A stretch of DNA of 64,000 bases from Parus major (lineage: Eukaryota; Chordata; Aves; Passeriformes; Paridae), in the NCBI RefSeq assembly GCF_001522545.3, contig NC_031770.1, positions 14,581,420 through 14,645,419 on the forward strand, given 5' to 3'. Within the stretch, counting starts at the first letter, position 1. Every line of letters starts with the position of its first letter. A model generated the notes under the pieces. That model ran no database searches. It was not told the DNA's origin and saw only the letters and a list, made by a program, of their open reading frames with translations. Shown here piece after piece: positions 48,401 through 60,472 of the stretch. The position numbers and the translations under genes were made by a program.

Positions 48401-51400
48401 TTAAACTAATCATCTATTAAATACTGGGTAACCAAAGAATAGGTGAAGGAAGACTTATCATTTAGACTTTTCCTGTTTAATTAACCCTGTAATCTCTCTG
48501 ATTTCTTAAAGGAAATTAACACATTTAAGCAGAAATTAGTCTTCTTGATTTTGTATTAAAAAGACACACTTCCCCAGACCCAGAGCTAACTCAGTCCTCA
48601 GCTCAGAGAATCCTGAGTAGAGGCCTGAAGAACAGCACTTCATGTGTCTTCTCTTCTGGTGACTTTGTCGCTTTTGAACCACGAAGTCATGGTTGAAAAC
48701 ACTGTATAAAAGCTCCATGTCATGCTTTTCAGGTTTATTTATACATTTCAAATGACATCAAACCTGTTACTTGTTTCAAAACACAGCTGTATGTGAGCTG
48801 CCTATACACACATCCTTGATGGAGCAATACAACTCCAATATCATTCCAAAAGGGAAAAGAGCACAACACTAAATGCAAAAACTTAGGTGAAAGATGGATA
48901 TCTGACTGGAGACCAGATATTTAAAGATGAAGATTTCATGGTGTTGTATTTCCTCTGACAGAGGTTTAACTAAATACATAAAAAATACTGTGTCTCCATG
49001 CTCAATAACACTTCCAAGAAAATGGATGGAACAAAAAGACATTGCATGTACAAGGAAAAGATGTGTATGACTAAAAATGGCAAAATTAATTGAAGTAAAA
49101 TACTAAACTGGGCTTCTACAGTTTTTATCATGGCCAGAATGGCTGAATTAATACAGATTTTAAAAACAAAAGGAGAGGGTTGAAGAAAGAGAACTCACAC
49201 AACTGTCTGGGGAATTTTAGGGGGTTTTATTGTACAAACTGCTGTTCCAAAGGATGTAGAAGGTAGGAGGTTTTAATATAGTGTATATTGATTCCCTCCT
49301 CAACCAACTTGCTCAAAACAAAGCACCTAAAGATGGCTTGTTTGCAGATCCTGTACATCACCAATTCCTGCTGCACCAAACCCCTGGGTTTCCATGTACA
49401 CTTCCAGCAGTTTATGACTATTTCTCTTCAGGTCCAATGCTACACTAAATCACCTTCTAAGCACCAATTTGAGCAATGCATTCAGAGGTCTATGAAGCTT
49501 CACTTTGCAGAAGGAGCTCAACATGTGCTGGAGAAGATGGGAAACAGCAAACTAGGAAAGAACCACAGACACCACCTCTCCACTGGGACCGGCTGGGAAC
49601 CAGGGCCACCACAATTCAGGGTAATATTCAAGCAAAAACTGGGCATTCCCTGGGAAAGTGCACCCACAGAACCCATTTCTAAGGAATAAAGATCCCAAAA
49701 GACAAGGACAAAGAGTTTAAAGGTACAGGGCTGTGGCAGACAGAACTAATCCACCCAGCTTTGAGCAGACTCTCAGCAAAGCCAGAGGAGAGCAGTACTT
49801 CTGCTCCTGTGATTCCCCTTGCTCAGAGCAGTCTCCCAGGCTTTACGGGAAAGTACCCAAAATCTAACTGCAAGATTATAGCAGAGGGCAACACAAAATT
49901 AGAAGTGGTCATACATGTAATCTAAGGGCAAGAAATGAAGTGATTTCATGGATTTAAAACCAGAAGAAATGAGTAAGAAATAGTCAATTAGTAATGTCAT
50001 AGGAGTAAAACCAGCAAGGTTATCAGATCCAGGAGATCTACAGTAACCCTTTTCTACCCATTTGAGTGTTATCTAACTCATTCCTCCGCTGTGGAACTCT
50101 GAAGAGAAAAATTAAGAGGTACACAGAGTAAGAAGGATATTCTGCCCACATTTCAAATCAAAATCTCAGTCCAAAGGTTGCCAACCAGACTGAAATGTTC
50201 AACTGAGAACAATTCGAAATCTCTGTAGAGTTCACAACTAAATTAGAATGCCATAAATGGGCACACCTTGCAAGCCACAGTTACAGCTCTGCTTTATTTA
50301 GCAACAAATAAAGGCTCTTGCTGAAGGGAGCAAAAACAAACGACGAGGGATATAGAGAAGGAGGAGGAATAGATGAAATTTATGCCTAATTAAAAATTGT
50401 TTAATACTGAAAGAAATAACTGGATCTACTAAAAGACTTTAATTAAATACATCTAACTGATCTTATACTAACAAAACAGGCTACTTGTTGTTTCATTATG
50501 ATGCCATTTGCAAAAAAATACCCAAATGATTTTTCCTTCATCAAACTACTGTATAAATTGGGCAACATAAGACTAAGTCTTATTACAATGAAATAGACAT
50601 TAAAAACTGTCAGTGCATAAAAGGTGCATTCATTTCTTTTAAAAGAACAATTTAAGAAATAAAAGTCTCTTTTATAAGCAGATTAAAATGTCTGTTTTAG
50701 GAAAACAGAAAGTAACCTTCTGGAACCCTTCTCTGTTTTTAAAAAAGAAAAAGGGAGCAACTCAAAAGCATCAACTTGAGTGGCAGGAATAACCTAGAAA
50801 GCTTAAGAAACAATCATCAGTATCATGACCTACTGTGCTCAGACACGGACAGAGCTCCTGTCACACACACTATGGACAGATAACAGTATATATATATATA
50901 ATAAACACCAAGCCTGGAGTATGACACGAATTCTGGCTGAGGGTTTTCTTCTATTAAGATTTTTCTTTTCTCTCTCAGGGCAAAATGAAGTTGAGACACG
51001 GCCTTACCTTCCTTGACTCGATAAAGCATCGTCAGTGTGTCATCACTGGTCAGAGCAGTGACATGGAGGTTATTTACTGTTGGCACCTGCTCAGCAAGAG
51101 CTGTGAGCTCATGGAAGTGTGTAGCAAACATGGCAAACCCACAGATTTTGCTGGCAATGTATTCTGAGATAGCCCATGCTAAGCCAAAGCCATCGTAGGT
51201 AGAGGTTCCTCTTCCCAGCTCATCAATGATTATCAGGGAGTTTTCAGTTGCTGTCCTAAAAACGCAAGAACATTTGTTAATTGTTTGGTAGCAGCATGAA
51301 CTCTGGATACTGGAGTATCACAAGTTATGCCATGGATGCAGAGCATGAAGAGGCAAAAGACCCTTCTTATTTACAAATATAGTGCAGACACAGCATTGCA

Positions 51401-54400
51401 CAGATAATTCTAAATTAGGTTCTTTATCCCATTTAGACTTTGGCCTCCTGGTAGCAACTCTGTATTGACCACTGGAATAAACTGAAGGCTACTTCAAGAA
51501 CTTATGTACCAGCTAAAAAGAACTTGAGATTCTTCACTAAGACTCTCCACAAAAGAAAAATCTTAAATGCATCTCTCTCAGAGCTTCTCCTTTCTCATCA
51601 ACCCCAACCAACACAATCAAACAAAAGCACAAGACTTGCCTGAGGATTGAAGCAGTCTCCAGCATTTCAGCCATGAAAGTAGACACTCCTTTCAGCTGGC
51701 TGTCTCCTGCTCCCACCCGAGCCAGGATACAATCCACAATGGTTATTTCTGCGGACTCACACGGCACAAAACACCCAATTTGGGCCATAAGAACAATCAC
51801 CCCTGTCTGTCGGATGTACGTGGATTTTCCCCCCATGTTAGGGCCTAAAGAAGAAATTTTACAAAAATTACTTTTAAAAGCATCATCCTTTTACAATTCA
51901 ACAGTTCTTTTAAAGGAGTACAGGCTCTAAATTAAAACAAAGAGGGTTTAAACTTATTACTCTCTTGCCAGAAAAGAGCAGCAAACTTGTCTAACGGGTG
52001 CAACAAGTGACTCCAGGGCTAACAAGGCTTGCTTGTTTGTCTTACTGAATGTTCCTTTTTCAAAGGAAAGGTGATTAGAGAACATTAGGGGCCTTTGTAA
52101 GTTTTGGAACTTTTCAAAAGTATAAGCAGTCATCTAAAACACGTGTTCATACCTAAAACTGATAAGCTTTAAATTAAAAATCATCAGTATTTATTTCTGC
52201 TTAAGAACCGTAATAATTTGGTTTCACCTCAAACAACTATTAAAATTTCTCTGCAAAAATGTAACCATTTAGTAACAGACCAGGTACAAGCTAATATGTG
52301 ACTCAGAATCAGAAAACCCAGATATTAAGTAGTTAATTGTAACTGAAGCACAAATGAAATAAAAAGTATTATCCAGAAAACTGATCATGAAAACCAATCT
52401 TATGCTTCTGCTAACCAGAAAAAGAAGTATGTTACCATGCATTTATTCAGATTTTCAGTTTTTCTTTTTATGTTAGAAGTGCTCATTAATCATTCCCTAA
52501 TTTCAGATCTTTGCTACTCAGAACGTATGTCAAGGACATCTGGATGGAAATTAAGATTCAATTAAATCTATAAACACTAAAAATGTTTTCGTGTGTAGTA
52601 AAATTATCTTAATTACACCAGAGAAAAGGGTAAAAAATGGTACAGTCATTGAAACATGTTTTGCATTTAAAATCAACTTTAATACTTCACAAAGAAAACA
52701 CTAACAAAGAGGCTGCTTAAAATCTTGCCTACAAAAATGTGGCTACAGTACAAGTGATGCCTAGTAGAATTTTCCAGATCACTTTAGAAGAGCCAAGATT
52801 TCCAGCACCTGAGGTTGCCTGGCTTGTGGAGTTACATTCACTGAGGCCTTACTTTATTTAAGGAAGGACTAATTTATTTTCTTCTACTGTCCTAGCAGCC
52901 TCTCTTTTCTTCACAAATGACTCTTTGATTATTTTGAAAATTATTTGATTATTTGAAATTAGTGATCACCTTCTCCAAACGGTGCACTACAACTAAAACC
53001 ACAATAACCAAGTCCACTACTATTAAGTTTGGATGATGAGAAATATCCCTGTATGTACAGAAACATGTAGAATATCCACAGTTGAAGGTAACATTTCACA
53101 TGAACATTGTGGACACTTTTTAAAAAAATATAACCAATAATAGCAATAAATAATAGTTTAGAAAGACCCTCCCTTCTTTTCCAGAGCTAAATCTTATTTC
53201 CCACGCAGAAAAATGTGTAACTCAGTAGCTGCTCAGTAGCTTGATGTAATTGTTTGGACAGAATTTTATTAGGTTGCTGATCTGTTTTGCTTGTTGTTGG
53301 TTTTCCTTTTTAAAAATACATCATTATTGGAAACACTCGAGGCATTTATAAATAACAAACGAAAAAGAGAACAGAAATATTTACCAGTAATAATGTGGAA
53401 CATCTGCTTGCCCTTCTCAAATGTAATGTCATTGGGGATGAAGGCCACCTCGTCCTGCACTTCGATGCAGGGATGCCTGGCACCTTTCAGCACGATCCTG
53501 CCCTGTCCCTTGTCCAGAATGACGGGCCGGACGTAGGGCACCGGGGCTGCGTTCGACACGTGGGCAAAGCTGACAATGGCATCCAGCTGAGCTATCACAT
53601 CATTCATCGTCTGCATGGGCTCTGCATAACCTGGTTTGCATTGAGGAGATACAAATTCAATGCCATTAGCCATTCTGCTCTTGCTGAGAAGGTACCTTGA
53701 AGCCTATACTGAGTCCATCAAGTTAACTCATCTGCAGTAACAATTTCCTTCAAGATGAAAGGCACCGCCTGGGAGAGTCTAGGATGCAATCCTAAAGTTG
53801 TCATGCCTTGAATACCAAGGATACTTCTTGAGACCAAGAAAAAGAGGAGGTTATTGAATATCTTCATGTTGAATATCTTCCCTCATCTGGAAATCCAGTA
53901 AGTTTCCTTCCTGAATAACACACTGCATTCTGATGCTCATGCAAGCAAAGACACCAGAGACACAGCACAGACAGTTCAGACACAGCTGCCATCTATGTTT
54001 GTGTGAATGCTGGGAGGGAGAGGTCTGTCAGATATAGTGCCTGTGACACCAGGCTAGATGGCTCAGCATCCCCAGTACCAGCCTTTTGACTTTTGGTGTT
54101 TGGTTTTCTTCAGTGAAAGGGATGAGGGATTAGAGTCTATGGCCCAAATTCCCCAGTGTCTCTTCTGCTTTTGGTGAAGGACAGTAAAGAATGCAAAATA
54201 CATGGAAATAATTTAGGAAACCAAGAATTTTTATTGCCATATAAAAGCAATGACTAACTTGATCTTATATTGCATACCAATGTTCTTAGACCTCAGGTCC
54301 CACTCCTTCAGTTGTCTGTTGTCCTTTACCTCTTCTGCTGTTTGGGTGAAGATGCCCAGAGTCAGGGAGGTAGGTGGAGGATAGATGTGGCCTTTATTGT

Positions 54401-57400
54401 CTTATTTTTGTTCCTATTTGTGGGATTAGCATTTGCACACACCTCATCACTGCACATTTGCAGCAATGCCAGGAAAGGGTCTGGCGACAGAAGACAATTC
54501 ATTTTTCAAACTTTCAACAGCTGTCTGAAAGCCACACTTCACTTTTCTACACTAATTCTTAGGACAATATTACAGATTGGCTCTGTAAAAGACCCTCAAA
54601 GAAACAGCAAGTCTGCCCAGCACTCCAGACTGTGACACACATCAACAGTACCATATTCACCTGAAGCAATGTTAATGATCTCCTTAACAATTGCATCCTG
54701 AGCCTCTTCATACTCTTCCCTGTTCCTTATATATTCATCATTGATGGCACTCAATTTGCTGTGAACAAAACAAGAGTATTTAGAAGCTGTGATGTTCTGC
54801 CTTCACCAACAAGGCCAAACTTTTGGCTTCCCCATCTGAGTCAACACCAAGGGTCCCCACCTGTTTTACCAGCAAGGTTCAGCACAAAGACAAGAAAACA
54901 CCTGACCTACAATTCATCCACACCAAGACAGCCTCAAGATTAATTCCAAGTCTAAGATCACCCATAAGGGCCAAACCAAAAATTCTAGCATCAACACATG
55001 ACTCTTAAAAACATCCATGTTTGTTATAGAGCTGCTATGTGGTAAGAACTAGTTCTTAAAACTGAATTTTAAGCAAATTTCTGGCTATTTTGCTACATTT
55101 TGCTGCTAAGCAACTGTGTAATTAGCCCAGAGTCCTACAACAGACTTATCAGATCTGAAGGCATTGACTTCTTTCATTTAGTAAAAACCCAAGTTAATTA
55201 CTGTCACTATGAACAGGTTCTGGTCTTCAGACTAAGGTAAGCTGAAATAAAGAGTTTAAACAAGTTTTTATTCTTCTCAAGCTTGTCTCCTCAACAAAGG
55301 ACAAGTCTGCAAGACTGAATAAGAAACACACCCAAGTAGTGTGCCCACACTATAGGCAGAAGTCAGTCTTGTGCTTCTCGTACCACCTACAGAAGCAACT
55401 ATAACTTAACGAAGCACAGAGAAGTCTTTTTTATTAGTGATGCATGGGCTGCTTCACTAAGGGAAAGTAACAGATGACACAGTACAGGTTCTAAGTACAT
55501 CTTCTCAGTTACAGAAAAGCCTAACTTCATCATACATTTAGATTCACAACATATTTAGAACCAGAAAAAGCTGTTTTACATTTCAGGGATGTTTTTAAAA
55601 AATATCTCCTGGGTATATGTTAAAACAAAACGCAATTAAGGTTTACACTTTGTTCAATTAAGTAAATTGGTGCGAAATACACCAACATATTGGCTGGTGT
55701 GAACCAATATGTTTGCCCTCCTTTTCAAAGATAAGGACTTATAACTATGAAAGTGAGAGATTAACAGAAAGCAGTCACTACACCATCACACCCAGTGGAC
55801 AAGAAGCTGAACACAAGCTAGAAGTGTGCCCCTGAGGCAGAGAAGGCCAAGCCCATGCTGGTTGCACTAGAGTGGACCCAGCATGTTGAAGGAAATCATT
55901 CTGCCCCTCTATTCAGCACTCCTGAGACAACATCTCTGGTTTTGGGTTCTGTCTTCCCAACACTGAACCTGGAGCAGATGGTCACCACAAAGGCACAAGA
56001 GCTGGAGCACACAGCACGCAAGGACTGGGCTGAGAGAGATGCCTGCCCAGGCTGAGAGAATCTGAGGTCAGCCTGGAGGCAACAGACTCTCCTTGGAGGT
56101 GCAGAGCAAAAGAAAGAGATCCAGAGATCCCAAGTTTCTGCCAGGAAAATTGTCATTAGATCTGATTAGAAAAGTCTTCATAAATAGTAATTCAGCACTG
56201 GAACTTGTGCCCCAAGAGGCTCTGAAAGATACTTAAGACTATGTGCATTTGGGAAAAGCCTTGGGCTACCCCACCTAAGCTTGAAATAAATCTAATTTCC
56301 AAGGTGCATCTGCTTCAAGTGAGGGATGAGAAGTAACCTTCAACCTAAGTTATTACCCAATTCTGCTCATGCAACTTTCTACTTCATTTACTCAGTGTAA
56401 AAACACTGAAGTACAGAGAAACATCTGTTAACTGATGCAGCCCTTGCTCCTGCTAAAATGCTTTAAAAGAGCTACAATTCAACAAAAAAATACAGACTTT
56501 TCAGCTGATCTGTGTCAAAACTGCTGTCCAGACAAGTACACACTGAAACAGCCTCAATGCAATTAGCCTGAAGATTTAAATTTTTTAACAGCTCAATCAA
56601 AAGAGCCACAGAACTGAAGTTCAATACACAGGACTAACAGAAATTAGAGAGGATTTGGAACAAAGAGGGGAAAAAATGTAATCACCAACAAAATTCTGCA
56701 TGTCACATTTGGTGATAAACATAAATAGTTTCTTCCCAACTGCCGCTTGTGTCTGTATAAACACTCACAGTAAAAGCAATTATGATACTTGCTACAGCTA
56801 AAACAGAGAAATTAGCCCAAGTCAAAGGGCCAAATAGATAACAGTTGGCAACATAAATGGGGAATGCAGCTTTTAACATAAACTCTATGCCAGTCCTGCT
56901 CAATATTTCAATCTGTGAGCCAATCGAAAAGGTGACAATTTGTAGGTAATCCCGTTTATGAGCATAATTATAAAGGAATAATTCTATTACTTTCACAACA
57001 GGCTTAAAAAAACTGACCAATATCATCTCCTACCTGTTAGTAAATTTCACACCATTCTTCTGTGTATCAATGATTCCATATTTTGAATTATTACGGAGAG
57101 CTTTTTCCTCCTTACAAGTTACTCTAAAGTGATGTCCAAACTGTGAATTGGTCTCTAGTTTGATACTTTTGCCAGCTTCCAAACCTTTCAGATAAAAAGA
57201 AAGAAAAAGAAACCAGCTGTGTTATCACAAATCCTGCTCACTAACCCTCAGCTCCCAAGATTTAGCCTCTCTTACATGACCTGATTGAGTAGACTTGCTT
57301 TGGTTCTGTACTCTTATGAGAAATACCCAGACCAAACACAAATATATGGATTCATTCTCTGCTCTTAATTTAAAATGCTCTCAAACTGCATATTCAAGTC

Positions 57401-60400
57401 AGGCTCACAATTATTGTATTGCTATGAATTCTCCAGCAAGGTGAAAAATGCAAGGACACTGCATTGCTGCTGTTAGCACAGCACCTGCACTTTTGTGATC
57501 CTTCTACTAAGATAGTTCTGCTACGAGATTTCTCATTCCGTCCCTACACAATCTTGGCTTTCCTTCTCATCCAGGTATCATCTTTACACTAAAAAAAAAA
57601 AAATCAAGACAAAAAAAAAAGTGACTTCTTGAAGGTATAACCCAAAATAAGTACAGCATTGCCAATTTTCTTTGCCATGTTTACATTAAAATTTGGTGGC
57701 TTTTTCTTAAAGTTCTCTTTCAAAGCCCGATTCATCAGCTGCACATGGAATTTTCTGCATAGGATAATCAACTCTTTAAATGTCTCGTTTGTTTTAAATG
57801 TCTCAAATTGCTAATTTGTGAATTACTTTTTGCAAGGAACATGAAAAGAAAACTGAATGGGCACTCAGGATAATGCACTGAAGGGGAAGAAAAAAGTCTC
57901 AGTGCAGGTCCTCAAAGAATGTAGAACAGAAGTAGACTTAGCCACAAGTTTGATGAGCTATGGTTCTACAAAATGGATTCTGCAATATATATGATAATTT
58001 CTGAAATATTTTGGAATGCTGTTTAAAAAAAAAAAAAAGACTAAATTATAACCCAAAAATCCCTGTTTTCAACAGCTTGTACTGTGACAACCAAAGTCAC
58101 CCCAACTCAATAATATAATAACACAAACATCTTTTGGATTATTATAAAAACTTAATTTAAAAAATATTTAAAAAACCCTCCTTTTTACCAGTTTTCATCA
58201 CCTGACTGCAAAACATTTTACAAAGGAGACACAAAGCAAAGGCAGGTCCAAACCCCACCTAGTTCTTTCGCTGCAGTCTTTAGTAGGGACTGCATTTTTT
58301 CTTCCAGCTCATTCATCTTCTCTCTTAATTCTGTTAAATTAGGATCAAAAGAAGCCTTGACAAGAAATTCATGATTTTCTACCTAGAGAAAAATAACAAG
58401 AAAAAAATTTTATGAACATAGGCAATTAGAAAAAAAAAATCATCTCCCTGACCATACATAGCAAAATTAATTTACTTAATTCACTCAATTTTTTTTATAT
58501 ATCTATATATATTATGTTGTCATGCTCTGTTGTTTGTGATAGTTGGGGTCTGGTTCAACTGCAAAACAAATATATCTCAAATACATGTTTTCTCAGATAA
58601 TATACTTCATACAAGCAAAATATACCAATTTAACAGACTCCTTTCTGCTGAAATGGAGTTGTCTGCACATTTATTTGCAAACAAATAACCTAGCAGTAGG
58701 CAGGGCAAAAAAGGAAGTCAGAGGGAATGAAATTGTCATGTACATAATCTGTCTGCTACCCTGGACTTAGGCAGCTAATCAAGACAGAGTGTAAAAGCAT
58801 GGGGTGTTTCAAAATAAGAAGCCTTTGGAAACTGAAGTAATTTCTTCCCCAAAAAAGACTCTAGAGATTTAGAAAGAAATCCACATCGTATCACCAAAAA
58901 TCCTACCAATTTCAACCCAGCTCTTGAGTAGAAGAGCAGATACAGTTCCTTCTAAGCTTAACATTCTCAGAGGCAAGGATGAAGCATGTTGTATTTCATC
59001 TTTTTTCTCCCTCTTCCCCGTGCTTCCACTGCCAGGTGGCTATGTACCAAAAGCACCACCAAACTTTGAAGTTGCCCTGACTTGAGGAGGAGGTTGGAGT
59101 AGATGGTTTTTCAAAGGCCCCTTATGATTCTGTGATAAATAGGAATGGAAGTGACAGTTTCTCAACTTTTATTACAGCTAGGTAAATGAATAACCATATC
59201 CCACGCTTTTTGAACTTAGATGTTTCTTTTTATATTAGAATGGATTATTGACATAATTTAGTTGCTATGACAACCTATCCTTCAATTGCACTCAGAATAG
59301 AACTGCGTATTTTATTTGAACTCACTCAGAATCCAAGAGGAATTTCAAGTCAAAGTTCAAATTCTAATATTCATAGGGACAAGATTTATTCTTCTGGTAA
59401 AACCAGTGCTGGCTTATCTACAGACATTTTCCAGTACCTTCAAGGAGGGGTGGAGAAAAACCAAACTCAACATGCCAGATTCTATGGGATTTGACTAAAA
59501 ATAACTGACTTGTTATTCTGTTTAGAAGGACAACAAAACATTTTTAAAGTAGAACCTGAAAAAAAATTTGAAGAGCTGGACTATGAAGGGTGAAGGCTTA
59601 AACAGCTGTTAGTTTTAAAGAAAACAGAGTCCCAGGGCATACAAACTGCATCAACAGATGGTCTGTAACTGGTATAAAGCTATAAATTTCTTCATTACCA
59701 TATATCACAAATTACAGCAACATGTCAATCAAACAAGTCTTTCCATAAACAGTAAAATGCAGTTGATGGATGCACAACACAATACAAAGAAAGACAACAC
59801 AGCGCTCCTGCCTTTGGAGAAAAGCACGCATGTTCAAAATTTTAAAGCCATTGTAGTTTTCAAAAGTTCAACAAATGGCCCTTCCTAGCATGTCTGGCAC
59901 ATGTTTAGGTAGTTTTCTTATTTCTACAGTCGGCTGAGACCTTCACTCAGGATAAGCCTAATTCCTGGTTAAAAAAAAAGAAAGAAAATCCTAAAAGACT
60001 CCCCAGGTAATAAACATAACATGCCTACAATCTAGATTTGAGACATATCACTGTAACTTTAAAAATACAAAGAAGTAGAGAAATGACAAAATTACTTCTT
60101 CACTTTTAATACTGATGAGATCTTTAAAAAATAGTTTCAGGTCCACAGCATCATTGCACCCAAAGCATCTTTTCATTGGCTACATAATTTCAGATGGTGG
60201 GTGAATATGCTGTTGAGTACCCTGATACACTAATAACAGCTAAATTGCCAGTAGCTATTTAATATAGATGATCAATTAAATTCAGTGCATATAGAGCAGA
60301 TTGCAAAGCTCAATAAGAAACTTTAATTGCTGAGTAAACCCTGCCCACACAACATTTCATACCTTTTCCAAGTCCAATGTTGTTTCTATCATCTCCAGAA

Positions 60401-60472
60401 ACTTTGAGAAGTCAGAGCAGGTATCAGTAAGAGGTGTTATAAATACAGCCAACAACAACATCTGGTGAGCTC
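45238..60472 (-). CDS. MSH2: MSH2, DNA mismatch repair protein; exons 8-16 (gene continues past the right edge)
   Basis: Nine exons on the - strand translate without interruption into the C-terminal half of MSH2, about human residues 426-934. MSH2 pairs with MSH6 (MutS-alpha) or MSH3 (MutS-beta) in the nucleus, recognises mismatches and loops, and uses ATP to recruit MLH1-PMS2. In this half: part of the lever/clamp domain (exons 8-11), the ATPase core with Walker [10 protein letters not shown] (exons 12/13 junction), signature region [12 protein letters not shown] (exon 13), Walker [12 protein letters not shown] and H-loop THFHEL (exon 14), and the C-terminal dimerisation helices (exons 15-16). 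Exon lengths are 110, 124, 151, 98, 246, 205, 248, 173 and 171, which equal the human values except exon 15 (human 176). All key residues seen are intact. Exons 1-7, with the mismatch-binding domain, lie beyond 64000. Confidence 0.97.
45409..47425 (-). other. MSH2 intron 15 (2.0 kb)
   Basis: The donor GTTTGC is weak but resembles what I recall of the human intron 15 donor. The acceptor is TTTCAG. No repeat or gene is recognised inside. Confidence 0.8.
47426..47598 (-). CDS. MSH2: MSH2 exon 15
   Basis: 173 bases after acceptor CCATCCAG complete the split glycine codon and then read [19 protein letters not shown]..., ending SYRERE. It links the ATPase core to the C-terminal helices. It is one codon shorter than the human exon, around the variable segment after LEEFQNIG ([13 protein letters not shown]). 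Confidence 0.95.
47599..51007 (-). other. MSH2 intron 14 (3.4 kb)
   Basis: The donor is GAAG|GTAAGG and the acceptor CATCCAG|GT. It contains a (TA)7 tract at 50887-50900 close to the exon 14 donor. Otherwise it is AT-rich with no recognised element. Confidence 0.8.
50887..50900. repeat. (TA)7 tract
   Basis: Seven TA units about 110 bases inside MSH2 intron 14 from the exon 14 donor. It may vary in length between individuals. Confidence 0.75.
51008..51255 (-). CDS. MSH2: MSH2 exon 14 (Walker B, H-loop)
   Basis: 248 bases, as in human. After acceptor TTTTTAG the exon completes an arginine codon and reads [50 protein letters not shown] and on to TMLYRVKEG. The DELGRGTS Walker B/D-loop and the THFHEL histidine loop of the MutS ATPase are intact. 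The donor is GTAAGG. Confidence 0.97.
51256..51639 (-). other. MSH2 intron 13 (384 bp), GC-AG type
   Basis: The exon 13 end reads CTCAG|GCAAGTC, a GC donor in an otherwise perfect consensus; the acceptor is TTTTTAG|G. Reading frame and the human exon length both require this exact junction. The intron is the shortest in the window. Confidence 0.85.
51640..51844 (-). CDS. MSH2: MSH2 exon 13 (Walker A, signature motif)
   Basis: 205 bases, as in human. It begins GC CCT AAC ATG, completing glycine and giving the Walker A loop GPNMGGKST with the catalytic lysine, followed by [38 protein letters not shown] and [10 protein letters not shown]. It ends with AG of a split arginine codon. The signature region that contacts ATP across the dimer is intact. 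Confidence 0.97.
51845..53384 (-). other. MSH2 intron 12 (1.5 kb)
   Basis: The donor is ACTG|GTAAAT and the acceptor TTCTTTAG|GC. The content is AT-rich with no recognised element. Confidence 0.8.
53385..53630 (-). CDS. MSH2: MSH2 exon 12
   Basis: 246 bases, as in human. After acceptor AAACCAG it completes glycine, then reads [51 protein letters not shown] and [19 protein letters not shown], leading into the Walker A loop. It joins the clamp-to-ATPase transition. The exon is visibly richer in GC and CpG than the neighbouring exons. Confidence 0.97.
53631..54660 (-). other. MSH2 intron 11 (1.0 kb)
   Basis: The donor is TTCAG|GTGAAT and the acceptor AAACCAG|GT. No element or gene is recognised. 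Confidence 0.8.
54661..54758 (-). CDS. MSH2: MSH2 exon 11
   Basis: 98 bases, as in human. It reads (S)[32 protein letters not shown](G), a helical part of the lever/clamp region. The acceptor is TTGTTCACAG. Confidence 0.96.
54759..57033 (-). other. MSH2 intron 10 (2.3 kb)
   Basis: The donor is AACAG|GTAGGAG and the acceptor TTCACAG|C. A 107-codon open frame on the same strand (56703-57026) begins just after the donor. Exon 10's own frame meets TAG immediately after the junction, so this frame is not read-through. Confidence 0.8.
57034..57184 (-). CDS. MSH2: MSH2 exon 10
   Basis: 151 bases, as in human. It reads (G)[49 protein letters not shown](S), part of the clamp that contacts DNA. The acceptor is ATCTGAAAG and the donor GTAGGA. 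Confidence 0.96.
57185..58258 (-). other. MSH2 intron 9 (1.1 kb)
   Basis: The donor is CTAG|GTGGGG and the acceptor TGAAAG|GT. It contains A-runs near 57590-57620 and 58025-58038 and no gene. Confidence 0.8.
58259..58382 (-). CDS. MSH2: MSH2 exon 9
   Basis: 124 bases, as in human, in phase 0. It reads [41 protein letters not shown], part of the long lever helices. The acceptor is TTCTCTAG and the donor GTGGGG. Confidence 0.96.
58491..58515. repeat. T/TA-rich low-complexity tract
   Basis: A short T run followed by interrupted TA repeats in MSH2 intron 8. Confidence 0.65.
59083..59138 (+). mobile_element. CR1 LINE 3'-tail fragment
   Basis: GAGGAGGTTGGAGTAGATGG, TTTTTCAAAGGCCCC and TATGATTCTGTGATAA follow the CR1 3'-end order with the 8-bp tail. 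It is very short and lies antisense within MSH2 intron 8. Confidence 0.75.
60363..60472 (-). CDS. MSH2: MSH2 exon 8
   Basis: 110 bases, as in human. It completes a glycine codon, then reads [36 protein letters not shown]. It belongs to the lever domain. The acceptor is TTCCTAACAG and the donor GTATGA. It is the most 5' MSH2 exon visible. Confidence 0.95.

Larger units (their letters stand above)
58383..60362 (-). other. MSH2 intron 8 (2.0 kb)
   Basis: The donor is AAAAG|GTATGA and the acceptor TTCTCTAG. It holds a T/TA-rich stretch at 58491-58515 and a short CR1 tail at 59083-59138. No gene is recognised. Confidence 0.8.

Noticed and set aside
50823..51007. Extension of the MSH2 exon 14 frame beyond the donor
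   Set aside because: The GTAAGG donor, the exon length of 248 as in human, and the match of exon 15 show that this part is intron.
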